Assembly (NCBI GenBank): GCA_900767005.1
Contig: CAAFXL010000077.1
Coordinates: 1-21,695 of the forward strand
Direction: 5' to 3'
Source: an uncultured Ruminobacter sp.
GTDB taxonomy: Bacteria > Pseudomonadota > Gammaproteobacteria > Enterobacterales > Succinivibrionaceae
Length of the DNA: 21,695 bases
The notes beneath the pieces were generated by a model. That model was given only the letters and a program-made list of their open reading frames with translations, was not told where the DNA came from and did not search any database. This document shows, piece by piece, positions 6,119 to 14,860 of the stretch (positions are counted from its first letter, which is position 1; each line of letters opens with the position of its first letter). A program made the position numbers and the translations under genes.

Positions 6119-7969
6119 ATGCCTAAATATCGTTCAGCGGTAACAACAGAAGGTAGAAATATGGCTGGTGCTCGTGCATTATGGAGAGCAACAGGCGTAA
6201 AAGATGGAGATTTTGGTAAGCCAATAATTGCTGTAGCAAATTCATTTACTCAGTTCGTTCCAGGTCATGTTCATTTACATGATATCGGTCAGCTTGTAGT
6301 TAAAGAAATTGAAAAAGCTGGTGGTATTGCAAAAGAATTTAATACTATTGCAGTAGATGATGGTATTGCAATGGGCCATTCTGGAATGTTGTATTCTTTA
6401 CCAAGTAGAGAAATTATCGCTGATAGCGTTGAATATTCTTGTAATGCACATAAAGCTGATGCTTTAGTTTGTATTTCTAACTGTGATAAAGTTACACCAG
6501 GTATGCTTTTAGCTGCAATGCGTTTAAATATCCCAACAATCTTTGTTTCTGGTGGTCCTATGGAAGCTGGTAAGATTGATAAGCCTATTGCAGGTCATAA
6601 GAAGTTAGACTTAATTGATGTAATGGTTATGGCTGCAGATAAGAAAATTTCTGATGAAGAAATTAATATCGCAGAAAATTATGGTTGTCCAACTTGTGGA
6701 TCATGTTCAGGCATGTTTACCGCAAATTCAATGAACTGTTTAACCGAAGCTTTAGGTTTATCTCAACCTGGTAATGGTTCTTTATTAGCAACTCATATTT
6801 TAAGAAGAGATTTATTTGTTAATGCAGCTAAGAGAATTGTTGCAATGGCAAAAGCTTACTACGAACACGATGATGAATCTGTTCTACCAAGAAGTATTGC
6901 AACTAAGGCAGCATTTGAAAATGCTATGACTCTTGATATTGCAATGGGTGGTTCAACTAATACTGTATTACATTTATTAGCTGTAGCTCAAGAAGCTAAA
7001 GTTGATTTTACAATGAAGGATATTGATAGATTATCTCGTCACGTTCCTCATTTATGTAAGGTTGCTCCATCAACTGCAATTTATCATATGGAAGATGTTC
7101 ATAGAGCTGGTGGTGTGATGGCAATTCTTGGTCAGTTAGACAAGCTTGGTCTAGTAAATCAAAATACCAAGACTTGTTTAGGTATGACTATGGAAGAGCA
7201 ATTAGAAAAGTATGATATTGCTCGTCATCCTTCAGATGAAGTTGTAAAACTTTACAAAGCTGCACCTGGTGGCGTAGTAAGTTTATTACCATTTAGTCAG
7301 AGTCAAAGCTATGATGAATTAGATTTAGATAGACAAAATGGTTGTTTACGTGATTATGAACACGCTTATAGTACAGATGGTGGCTTAGCTGTATTATATG
7401 GTAACTTAGCTGAAAAGGGATGTATCGTAAAGACCGCTGGTGTTGATGCTTCTATTTTAACTTTTAAAGGTCCTGCAAGAGTATTTGAAAGTCAAGAAGA
7501 TGCTGTAGAAGGTATTCTTGGTGGAAAAATTAAATCTGGTGATGTTGTAATTATTCGTTACGAAGGACCTAAGGGTGGTCCTGGCATGCAGGAAATGTTA
7601 TATCCTACATCTTACTTAAAGTCTATGGGCTTAGGTAAGGAATGTGCTTTAATTACTGATGGTCGTTTCTCTGGTGGTACATCAGGTTTATCAATTGGTC
7701 ATGCTTCTCCAGAAGCTGCTAGTGGTGGTAATATTGGTCTAATCAACGAAGGTGATATGATCAATATTGATATTCCAAATAGAACCATAAAGATTGAAAT
7801 TTCAGACGAAGAATTAAAGGCAAGAAGAAATGCTATGGATGCAAAGGGCGACAAGGCTTGGAAACCTGAGTCTCGTGTTCGTGAAGTTTCTTTTGCTTTA
7901 AAGGCTTATGCTGCTTTAGCTTCTAGTGCTGATAAAGGTGGCGCAAGAGACATTTCAAAATTACAATAA
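6119..7969 (+). CDS. ilvD: Dihydroxy-acid dehydratase
   Basis: A 616-residue iron-sulfur enzyme, the same length as E. coli IlvD. It dehydrates 2,3-dihydroxy-isovalerate and 2,3-dihydroxy-3-methylvalerate to the keto acids that IlvE then aminates. Visible landmarks are the N-terminal RSAVTTEGRNMAGARALWRATG block and NTIAVDDGIAMGHSGM at 75-90. Cluster cysteines lie in CISNCDKVTPG (Cys122) and in GCPTCGSCSGM (Cys193 and Cys196), and Lys124 is the residue normally modified to bind Mg. The C-terminal half has the GPKGGPGMQEM and ITDGRFSGGTSG signatures. A good ribosome-binding site, TTAGGAG, lies before the ATG, the strongest in this part of the window. Terminator hairpins flank the gene on both sides, which makes it a possible separate expression unit. 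Confidence 0.97.
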   Translation: MPKYRSAVTTEGRNMAGARALWRATGVKDGDFGKPIIAVANSFTQFVPGHVHLHDIGQLVVKEIEKAGGIAKEFNTIAVDDGIAMGHSGMLYSLPSREIIADSVEYSCNAHKADALVCISNCDKVTPGMLLAAMRLNIPTIFVSGGPMEAGKIDKPIAGHKKLDLIDVMVMAADKKISDEEINIAENYGCPTCGSCSGMFTANSMNCLTEALGLSQPGNGSLLATHILRRDLFVNAAKRIVAMAKAYYEHDDESVLPRSIATKAAFENAMTLDIAMGGSTNTVLHLLAVAQEAKVDFTMKDIDRLSRHVPHLCKVAPSTAIYHMEDVHRAGGVMAILGQLDKLGLVNQNTKTCLGMTMEEQLEKYDIARHPSDEVVKLYKAAPGGVVSLLPFSQSQSYDELDLDRQNGCLRDYEHAYSTDGGLAVLYGNLAEKGCIVKTAGVDASILTFKGPARVFESQEDAVEGILGGKIKSGDVVIIRYEGPKGGPGMQEMLYPTSYLKSMGLGKECALITDGRFSGGTSGLSIGHASPEAASGGNIGLINEGDMINIDIPNRTIKIEISDEELKARRNAMDAKGDKAWKPESRVREVSFALKAYAALASSADKGGARDISKLQ

Positions 7970-7981
7970 TTATTCTGTGTT

Positions 7982-8010
7982 AGTCTATAGGTTAAACCTA
8001 TAGACTTTTT
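7982..8010 (+). terminator. Intrinsic terminator between ilvD and ilvA
   Basis: An 11-bp perfect stem (7982-7992 with 7996-8006) has a tight 3-base TAA loop and runs straight into five T residues (8006-8010). The next base begins an ATG in the ilvA frame, so the structure ends only 12 bases before the preferred ilvA start and also covers its upstream region. It may act as a terminator or attenuator controlling ilvA. Confidence 0.85.
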
Positions 8011-8022
8011 ATGGTGGTAAAA

Positions 8023-9561
8023 ATGGAACAACCAACAAAAGAAGAATATATCAAGAAGATTCTTTTATCTCCTGTTTATGATGTAGCCAAGGTTACACCA
8101 TTAGAAAAGTTAGAAAAATTAAGTGAACGTTTAGGTGTTAATGTACTAATAAAAAGAGAAGATAGACAAGTAGTTCATTCTTTTAAATTACGTGGTGCAT
8201 ACAATAAAATTGCAAATTTACCTCAAGATGTTCTAAATAAAGGTGTTATTACCGCATCTGCTGGTAATCATGCTCAAGGTGTTGCTTTGACCGGTACAAA
8301 GCTTGGAATTAAAGCAACAATCGTAATGCCAAACTCTACTCCTGATATTAAGGTTGATGCAGTAAAGCGTTTTGGTGGAAACGTTGTTTTATTTGGTCAA
8401 AACTTTGATGAGGCTAATGCTGAAGCTCTTAGACTTGCTGAAGTTAATGGTTACACAATGATTCCTCCATTTGATGACCCTGATGTTATTGCGGGTCAAG
8501 GTACAATTGCTCAAGAGTTATTAAAACAAAATAGTCATATTACTCATGTTTTTGTTCAAGTTGGTGGCGGTGGATTAGCTGCTGGTATGGCTATTTATAT
8601 TAAAGCTCTAATGCCTAATGTTAAAGTAATTGCTGTAGAATCTGAGGGTAGTGCTTGCTTAAAGGCTGCAATGGAGAAAGGTGAACCAACCTCTTTAGAT
8701 CGCGTATCATTATTTGCTGATGGTGTTGCAGTAAAGCGTATTGGTAATGAAACCTTTAGAGTATTAAAGGATAATATCGACGAAGTTATCACATGTTCAA
8801 ATGATCAGATTTGTGCTGCAATGAAAGATATCTTTGAAGATATTCGTGCTATTTCTGAACCAAGTGGTGCTTTATCATTAGCTGGTTTAAAGAAGTATGT
8901 AAGATTACATCCAGAATTAAAGAATAGATCTGACGTTTGTATGGCAACAGTATTATCTGGAGCAAACTTAAAGTTCCATACTTTACGTTTTGTTTCTGAA
9001 AGATGCGAAGTTGGTGAACAGACTGAAGCAATTATTTCTGTAGAAATTCCTGAAAGAATGGGTTCATTCTTAGAGTTCTGTAAGAAATTAGGTGGAAGAA
9101 CAGTAACTGAATTTAATTATCGTTATGATAGTGATGTTTCAGCTCATGTTTTTGTAAGTATTCACTTAACTAAAGGACCTGATGAGATTAATACCATCAT
9201 CGATTCATTGACTGAAGCTGGATATAAAGTTACTAATATGACTGATAATATTCTAGCTAAGAATCATGTTCGTTATATGATTGGTGGTCATTCTCCTAGA
9301 AAGCTTTCAGAAGTTGCAATAGAATTTGAATTCCCTGAAGTTAAGGATGCTTTATTGAAATTCCTTGAAACAATGGGTACTCAATATAATATTACAAGCT
9401 TCCATTACCGTACTAGAGGTCTAGAATATGGTAGTATTTTATGTTGTTTTGAATTAGATGAAAGTAACAAGAGTGCATTTGAAGCTCATCTAAAAGAATT
9501 GAATTATCAATACAGAGATGTTACAAATGATATTGCATATCTTCAATATCTTCGTCCATAA
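8023..9561 (+). CDS. ilvA: Threonine deaminase (biosynthetic, two ACT-like domains)
   Basis: Threonine ammonia-lyase, which converts threonine to 2-oxobutanoate and ammonia, the committed step of isoleucine synthesis. The N-terminal catalytic part (about 1-320) is a fold type II PLP domain with the Schiff-base lysine Lys55 in HSFKLRGAY, SAGNHAQG, and the glycine loop VGGGGLAAG that holds the phosphate. The C-terminal part has two ACT-like regulatory repeats, seen as IPERMGSFLEFCKKLGGRTVTEFNYR and FPEVKDALLKFLETMG-type blocks cut to their key features, as in E. coli IlvA (514 residues) that is inhibited by isoleucine. I chose the ATG at 8023 (512 residues) because GGTGG lies at the right distance before it. 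The in-frame ATG at 8011 follows a terminator T run without any ribosome-binding site. The last 44 bases overlap the next gene. Confidence 0.96.
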   Translation: MEQPTKEEYIKKILLSPVYDVAKVTPLEKLEKLSERLGVNVLIKREDRQVVHSFKLRGAYNKIANLPQDVLNKGVITASAGNHAQGVALTGTKLGIKATIVMPNSTPDIKVDAVKRFGGNVVLFGQNFDEANAEALRLAEVNGYTMIPPFDDPDVIAGQGTIAQELLKQNSHITHVFVQVGGGGLAAGMAIYIKALMPNVKVIAVESEGSACLKAAMEKGEPTSLDRVSLFADGVAVKRIGNETFRVLKDNIDEVITCSNDQICAAMKDIFEDIRAISEPSGALSLAGLKKYVRLHPELKNRSDVCMATVLSGANLKFHTLRFVSERCEVGEQTEAIISVEIPERMGSFLEFCKKLGGRTVTEFNYRYDSDVSAHVFVSIHLTKGPDEINTIIDSLTEAGYKVTNMTDNILAKNHVRYMIGGHSPRKLSEVAIEFEFPEVKDALLKFLETMGTQYNITSFHYRTRGLEYGSILCCFELDESNKSAFEAHLKELNYQYRDVTNDIAYLQYLRP

Positions 9562-9937
9562 AACAATATTAAAATTTATTATATTTTTTAGTGTGTTTTA
9601 TTCATTGCATGCTGAAGAATTATCTAATTGGGAGGTGTTATCATCTTCCAATTCATTGGCACTATATGAAAACAATGTTGATAAATCAAGATTGAGTATA
9701 GCTATAGTGCCAACTAATAATGATTCAGCTCGTCAATACGCAGTAAAATTAATGGAACTTTATAAAGGTCATAATCTTAGACCTATTCCTAAGTTGCGTG
9801 CTTGGCAGTTTGCCTATGCGTCAAATGTGCCTTGTTCAATAATTGTTTATCATGAAAATCAAGAATTTTTTAAAGTTGTAATGCTTTGTGGTAAGACTGA
9901 CTTAAATCAATTAGAGTCAATCTTAAGTAAAAAGTAA
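9518..9937 (+). CDS. Small exported protein of unknown function, overlaps ilvA
   Basis: I do not recognise this 139-residue protein. Its first 32 residues look like a signal peptide: an HKTILK basic stretch, then a hydrophobic core rich in Phe/Ile, and likely cleavage after SLHA. The mature part of about 107 residues is predicted soluble, has a mixed alpha/beta look, and carries just two cysteines (Cys106 and Cys124), which could form one disulfide in the periplasm. The gene begins inside the end of ilvA in another frame, with AGAG placed well for the second in-frame ATG at 9527. This suggests coupling to ilvA translation. The codon use looks like its neighbours. The reading frame, signal peptide and cysteine pair make a real gene likely, but no function can be given. 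Confidence 0.7.
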   Translation: MLQMILHIFNIFVHKTILKFIIFFSVFYSLHAEELSNWEVLSSSNSLALYENNVDKSRLSIAIVPTNNDSARQYAVKLMELYKGHNLRPIPKLRAWQFAYASNVPCSIIVYHENQEFFKVVMLCGKTDLNQLESILSKK

Positions 9938-9984
9938 TTTTAATTAAAAAATCTTATTCATAATAAAAATAATCATCACCTTCA

Positions 9985-9993
9985 TGATAAAAT
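9985..9993 (+). promoter_or_regulatory. Candidate extended -10 for hemX
   Basis: TGATAAAAT at 9985-9993 fits an extended -10 element (TGn followed by a TATAAT-like hexamer), about 40 bases before the hemX start. No good -35 is visible. The ten bases ATGATAAAAT occur again upstream of rho at 20935-20944. Confidence 0.35.
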
Positions 9994-10031
9994 ATAGAAA
10001 ATGTTTTAAATAAGAGTATGAGCTTATATTT

Positions 10032-11174
10032 ATGAGTAAAGAAAAAAATACAGCTAGTGAAGAAATTATTAAAGATGAAAATCAAGTGGTTGTTGTAGAT
10101 AAAAATGAACAGCCGATTAATGATATTGAAAAACAAATAAAATTATTAAAAAGTAGATCAAATCGTAGAACTATTTTTATCATTTTATTGGTGATCTTAT
10201 TAAATTCTTCGTTATTTATTTTCTTTAGCAATAATATAAAGAATATTGATAAACCTATTGATTATTCTAGTGATATTAATAATTTAAAGAAAAACATAGA
10301 ATCAAATAAATTAGCCTTTAATGAGATAAATAATAAATTATCTGATTATGATAAGTTAATTGGTAAGGACTTTGAAAGTTTAAATCAAAATTATGCTGTA
10401 TTATCAAATCGAATTGATATGATAAAGCAAGCTGAAGAAGATTTAAAACTAAAAATAGGCGACCAAAAACATTTTGAGAAATGGAAAATTCAAGAAATTA
10501 AGTATTTAGTTTCATTAGCTGAGCGTAAATTACAAATTGATCAAGATATAAAGACTTGTATTTCATTACTGGAAAGCATTGATAATATCGTTGTAAGTTT
10601 AGATGATCCAAGAAGTTATAATTTACGTCAGAGTATTCAAAAAGATATTAATGTCCTTGGGAATATTAAAACAATAGATTACGAAAAAGTATTATTTAAA
10701 ATTAATGAACTAACATCTAACATTGATATCATGAGATTTTCTGCAAAAAATAACTTATTTAATCAAGAAGATGATTTAGTAAGTTCTGATATTGATGATT
10801 GGAAAAGTAATATTTCTAAGTCATTTAATCAATTTTTAGATAATTTTATTAAAATTAAAAAAGTTGGTGATGATAGCCTTATTTTAACTAAAGATTATGA
10901 AGTATTAATAAAAGAATCAATAAAGTTAAAATTACTGTTAGCTCAAAAAGCCTTTTATTCAAATAATTTTGAATTTTATAAAAGCTCTCTAGAACAAGCT
11001 CAAGATATGATAAAGAAGTATTTTGATAACAAGGAAACAGTTGTTTTAAATACTTTGAATTCATTAACAGCTTTACAATCTGAATATAAGGAAAAAATTG
11101 TCGTTCCTCAATATTTAAACACTTCTATTTCAGTTAGAGATTATTTAAAAGAAGTTGGTGAAAATAAGGAATAA
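10032..11174 (+). CDS. hemX: HemX-like inner membrane protein
   Basis: A 380-residue protein of the HemX family (annotated in many genomes as a uroporphyrinogen-III C-methyltransferase, though family members of this type lack the methyltransferase domain). It has a charged cytoplasmic N-terminus, a single membrane segment at about 47-66, a coiled-coil-like charged stretch to about 150, and then the family's conserved core. That core starts at WKIQEIKYLVSLAERKLQ and continues with DIKTCISLLES and DDPRSYNLRQSIQKDI. Its exact function is not known; in enterobacteria it lies in the hemCDXY operon. Here hemY follows after 3 bases, but hemC and hemD are not upstream, so hemX leads its own unit with a likely promoter in 9938-10031. 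The ribosome-binding site is weak (GAG at 10020). Identity of the family is firm; a direct role in haem synthesis is inference. Confidence 0.9.
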   Translation: MSKEKNTASEEIIKDENQVVVVDKNEQPINDIEKQIKLLKSRSNRRTIFIILLVILLNSSLFIFFSNNIKNIDKPIDYSSDINNLKKNIESNKLAFNEINNKLSDYDKLIGKDFESLNQNYAVLSNRIDMIKQAEEDLKLKIGDQKHFEKWKIQEIKYLVSLAERKLQIDQDIKTCISLLESIDNIVVSLDDPRSYNLRQSIQKDINVLGNIKTIDYEKVLFKINELTSNIDIMRFSAKNNLFNQEDDLVSSDIDDWKSNISKSFNQFLDNFIKIKKVGDDSLILTKDYEVLIKESIKLKLLLAQKAFYSNNFEFYKSSLEQAQDMIKKYFDNKETVVLNTLNSLTALQSEYKEKIVVPQYLNTSISVRDYLKEVGENKE

Positions 11175-11177
11175 ACA

Positions 11178-12305
11178 ATGTTAAAGTTTTTTATATTTAT
11201 CTTAATTTTATCAATATTTTTAGTAATCGGTTCATTGGTTAGTGAAAATCAAGGTTACATTCATGTTGAGTATCTAGGTTATGTTGTTGAAATGAGTGTG
11301 GTAGCTTTATTTTTAATAACTGCCCTATTCGCTTTCTTATGTACCATTGTATATTTAATCTTATCTAGATTTTATATTTTTAATAAATATTTATTTAATT
11401 GGTTTAAATCATCTTCAAAAAAGGAATATTCAAAGAATTTAAAAAAGAGTGTTACTTCTTTAATTGAAGAAGATTTTCAAAGTTCAATGAATTATTCATT
11501 AAAATGCTTAAAAAATCAAAAAGATGATTTTTTTGCAAAAATGGCTTATTTTCAGGCAGGTTTAAAGTTATCTGATCAAAAAGCGGTAAATCAAGTGTTA
11601 GATTTACTTGCTAATGATGGAACTAATGAAAAGATTATTAAGATTTTAAAAATTAAAAAATATATTTATTTTGAAGATTTTCAGAGTGCTTTTAATATTA
11701 TTAGTACCATGCAAAATGAGCTAGATAAAGTTTTATATTCAAAACTTTATTATAAGATTTTAAAGGGATTAAAAAAATACGATTTAATTGCTCAAAATGT
11801 TCAAAATTTTTATAAATTAGGTATTGTAAATCAAGATGAATTTTATGATATTACTGCAGCTTGGTTCAAAAAAGAAATTAGCAATTTAAACTCAATCAAA
11901 GAGCTGGATAAAAAATTTAAAGAATTACCAAAAGAATCTTTAGGATTTTATAAAATTATCTTAGCTTATGCCGATATGTTATATAAGTTTGGCAATAAAA
12001 AGAAATCTTTAAAGCTAATAGATGATTTATTAACCTCTAATACCAATAATTCATTAGTGTATTTAGAATTATTAAATTGGCGTTCAGCTGATGAGGACAT
12101 GGTAAAATTCTTAGAAGCAAAAAGATTAGATTTAATCAAATCAGGAGAACTTGATATTGATTTAGACTTAGCTCTTGCCCAAATGTATTATACCATGGGT
12201 AATATAGGTGAATCTAAGCTCATCTATGATGAAGTTTTAAAGAAATGTTCATCACAAGATGTATTTTCTAAATATGGTCAATTGATGTTTTATTCATCAC
12301 ATTAA
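11178..12305 (+). CDS. hemY: HemY-like TPR membrane protein
   Basis: A 375-residue protein of the proteobacterial HemY family (not the Gram-positive protoporphyrinogen oxidase that shares the name). Two membrane segments occur close together near the N-terminus (about 3-21 and 40-63), joined by a short loop with the family-like SENQGYIHVEYLGYVVEMS pattern. The rest, from about 95, is a run of amphipathic helices of the TPR kind, for example around YFQAGLKL and ILAYADMLYKFGNKKKSLKLID. TPR parts usually bind other proteins; the partner is unknown. It starts 3 bases after hemX and ends 34 bases before cyaA, so hemX-hemY-cyaA probably form one transcript. E. coli has the same order, but there cyaA lies on the opposite strand to hemCDXY. 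Codon and base use match its neighbours. Confidence 0.88.
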   Translation: MLKFFIFILILSIFLVIGSLVSENQGYIHVEYLGYVVEMSVVALFLITALFAFLCTIVYLILSRFYIFNKYLFNWFKSSSKKEYSKNLKKSVTSLIEEDFQSSMNYSLKCLKNQKDDFFAKMAYFQAGLKLSDQKAVNQVLDLLANDGTNEKIIKILKIKKYIYFEDFQSAFNIISTMQNELDKVLYSKLYYKILKGLKKYDLIAQNVQNFYKLGIVNQDEFYDITAAWFKKEISNLNSIKELDKKFKELPKESLGFYKIILAYADMLYKFGNKKKSLKLIDDLLTSNTNNSLVYLELLNWRSADEDMVKFLEAKRLDLIKSGELDIDLDLALAQMYYTMGNIGESKLIYDEVLKKCSSQDVFSKYGQLMFYSSH

Positions 12306-12339
12306 AGTTAAATAATTATAGAAAATTGGATTTTTCCCT

Positions 12340-14778
12340 TTGGAAAGTATAAAAAAAATACAAGAAAGATATGAAGAACTTAATACTAAGCGTATTAAGA
12401 ATGCTTTGGCAATGATGTCAGAGCAGGGAAGATCTATATTTTCATTAGTTCCTTTAATGCTACATTATAATCACCCTTTAATCCCTGGATTTTTAGAGGG
12501 TGATGTTCCTCATGGTATTTATAAATTTAAACCTAATGCCCATCAATTACAATTTCTTACAACTTTAAGTCAAGCTAGTGGTAAATTTTCAGGATTTAGA
12601 ACTAGTGATGAATCTATTTTAGCTTTGTATTGTATGGGTAGTACTTCTTCAATTGGTCAAGGTATTCGTTCTGATGTTGACTATTGGGTTTGTGTTTCTC
12701 ATTTACTAAGTGAAGAAAAGATCAAACTTTTAGAAAAAAAGTGCCATTTTATTGAAGATATGGCATTAAGAAGAAATGTTGAAATCAATTTTTTTATAGT
12801 AAAGGATGATAAATTTAAGCAAAAAAATAGTGAGATAACTAGAGGTGATAGTTGTGGTAGTGCTCAACATATGTTTTTGCTTGATGAATTTTATAGAACA
12901 TCGATTTATATTGCTGGTAAAAAGTTACTTTGGATGATAGTTCCTGCATCTAAAGAACATTGTTATTCTGAATATTTAAAAGAATTATCGCAAAGTAATG
13001 ATATTAATTTAAATGATTGGATTGATTTTGGATGTATAGGTGATATTCCTTTAAATGAGTATTATGGTTCAGCTTTATGGTTAATGTATAAAGGTATTGA
13101 TTCACCATTTAAAGCTGTATTAAAGATTTTATTAATAGAAGCTTATAGTGCTGAATTTCCATCAACTCAATTATTATCTTTGCAAATAAAAGATTGGATG
13201 CATAATCATAGTGGTTATCAGCTTGATTTAGATGCTTATTACCAAGTTTATAAAAAGGTTTCAGAATACTTAGAAAGTATTGACGATCAATCAAGATTAT
13301 ATTTATTAAGAATTTGTTTTTATCAAAAATTATCTGATGGTGTAAATAATCAACCAGAAACAGATATTGTTAGAGAAAGAAAGTTATTATTAAATCAACT
13401 TGTTAATGAATGGGGATGGTCAAAATTTGAAACTGATTTTATTGCTAACCAGAACAATTGGCATATAACAGAAATTAGAACTATTCATAATATGATTTTT
13501 AAGGCTTTAATGGAAAGTTATAGAGCCTTATTGTTATTTGGAATTAATAACAATATATCTGATTCTATTAGGGTTGTTGATGTTAGTATTTTAAGTAGAA
13601 AATTATATATAGCTTTTGATAAACATCCATATAAATTGCCAATATATGAGCTTAATATGGGAAGAGATTTTTATGAAAGTGATTTAACTTTTATCGACGT
13701 AAGAGGATCTTCTATTTTTAAAGATGGATGGTATTTATATTCAGGAGCTTTAGAACCTAATAATTTATTGGGTAAACGACCATTAGTTTATTATCCAGAC
13801 CTTGGAAGTTTATTAATTTTTAGTTATTTTAATAAAATTATTGATTCGCAAACAAAGTTTTATATTAGATCGCAAAATACTTCAGTTACCAAACAGTTTA
13901 TTGATAGTTTTTATCATGATGTAAATGAATGGTTTGGTGATGATAATCGAAAAATTACTAATAATGATTTATTAAGAAATCCTGAAGTTTTAAAAATTGG
14001 TTTATTTATTAATTATTCTTTAGATCCAACTTCAACTTCAGATTACGTTCATGTTGGTCGTTCTAGTAAGAATGTAAATGTATTTTCATATGGAGTGAAC
14101 CATAAATCAATGGTTGGCTCAATATTAGTTGTTTTAAAAAATTCTTGGAATGAAATTTATTCCTATAATTATGATGGTGAGAATGCGGTATTTAATTTTC
14201 TATCAGATATTCCTCATTATATTCATAAGGGTGATATTTTAAATCCAAAATGGTCGGTTTTTAATTACAGTAAGCATATGAAAGCTTATATTGTAAACCA
14301 AGTAAATGAACTTTTTGAAAAAAGTATAAATGGTATAAAGGCTAAGAAAAAGATCAGCTTTGATATTCGTATTGCTGAAAATAATTATCATATATTCTTT
14401 GATGAGATATATTCAGAGATTTCTTTAAAAATTGATGATAATGAACAAGATATTGTTGCTGATTTATATGCCGAAAAGAAGGTTTATATTCCGCAATTAA
14501 TTGAACAAAATATCATAATGGGATATATACAATTTTTCTTTGTAAAGTTACCATCAGGTTCTTATGATATTTATGAAATTGATGAAAATAAAGGATATAA
14601 GGTATATCGAAGTTTTTCGGGGTCAATTTCTGAATTTGTGGCTAGTATTAATATCTATTATTCAAAGAAGATTAATAAAGTTCATGGGGAAAATATTAAA
14701 TATCGACAATATTTTAATTTACCATTATATTATGATGTCGATTTAAATTCAGGAGTTATTAATCCGTTAATTTTTTAA
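12340..14778 (+). CDS. cyaA: Class I adenylate cyclase, TTG start
   Basis: An 812-residue class I (enterobacterial-type) adenylate cyclase that makes cAMP from ATP in the cytoplasm for catabolite control through CRP. The N-terminal catalytic domain shows the nucleotidyltransferase motif G100-STSS followed by SDVDYWVC with Asp112 and Asp114 as the metal-binding pair. Segments such as LHYNHPLIPG, MFLLDEFYRT and SPFKAVLKILLIEAYS follow the E. coli enzyme closely. The C-terminal regulatory half (SWNEIYSYNYDGENAVF, IIMGYIQFFFV) also aligns but is more diverged. The protein ends about 30 residues earlier than E. coli CyaA (848), soon after the NLPLYYDV segment. The only start that keeps the conserved N-terminus is TTG at 12340, with GGA at 12328 as a poor ribosome-binding site. 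E. coli cyaA also uses TTG, which limits its expression. Confidence 0.95.
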   Translation: MESIKKIQERYEELNTKRIKNALAMMSEQGRSIFSLVPLMLHYNHPLIPGFLEGDVPHGIYKFKPNAHQLQFLTTLSQASGKFSGFRTSDESILALYCMGSTSSIGQGIRSDVDYWVCVSHLLSEEKIKLLEKKCHFIEDMALRRNVEINFFIVKDDKFKQKNSEITRGDSCGSAQHMFLLDEFYRTSIYIAGKKLLWMIVPASKEHCYSEYLKELSQSNDINLNDWIDFGCIGDIPLNEYYGSALWLMYKGIDSPFKAVLKILLIEAYSAEFPSTQLLSLQIKDWMHNHSGYQLDLDAYYQVYKKVSEYLESIDDQSRLYLLRICFYQKLSDGVNNQPETDIVRERKLLLNQLVNEWGWSKFETDFIANQNNWHITEIRTIHNMIFKALMESYRALLLFGINNNISDSIRVVDVSILSRKLYIAFDKHPYKLPIYELNMGRDFYESDLTFIDVRGSSIFKDGWYLYSGALEPNNLLGKRPLVYYPDLGSLLIFSYFNKIIDSQTKFYIRSQNTSVTKQFIDSFYHDVNEWFGDDNRKITNNDLLRNPEVLKIGLFINYSLDPTSTSDYVHVGRSSKNVNVFSYGVNHKSMVGSILVVLKNSWNEIYSYNYDGENAVFNFLSDIPHYIHKGDILNPKWSVFNYSKHMKAYIVNQVNELFEKSINGIKAKKKISFDIRIAENNYHIFFDEIYSEISLKIDDNEQDIVADLYAEKKVYIPQLIEQNIIMGYIQFFFVKLPSGSYDIYEIDENKGYKVYRSFSGSISEFVASINIYYSKKINKVHGENIKYRQYFNLPLYYDVDLNSGVINPLIF

Positions 14779-14800
14779 AAATATTTAAGGTAAAATATTT

Positions 14801-14843
14801 GAAATACAAAAGAAGAAAAGATAATTCAGGTTGTTTGTATTTC
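14801..14843 (+). repeat. 10-bp inverted repeat between cyaA and lptM
   Basis: GAAATACAAA (14801-14810) and its exact reverse complement TTTGTATTTC (14834-14843) are 23 bases apart and end 17 bases before the lptM start. No T run follows, so it is not an intrinsic terminator. It could be an RNA stem in the leader or two half-sites for a DNA-binding protein. Just upstream is a second AT-only pair, AAATATTT, repeated around AAGGT. Confidence 0.6.
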
Positions 14844-14860
14844 ACTAATAAGGTTAATAT

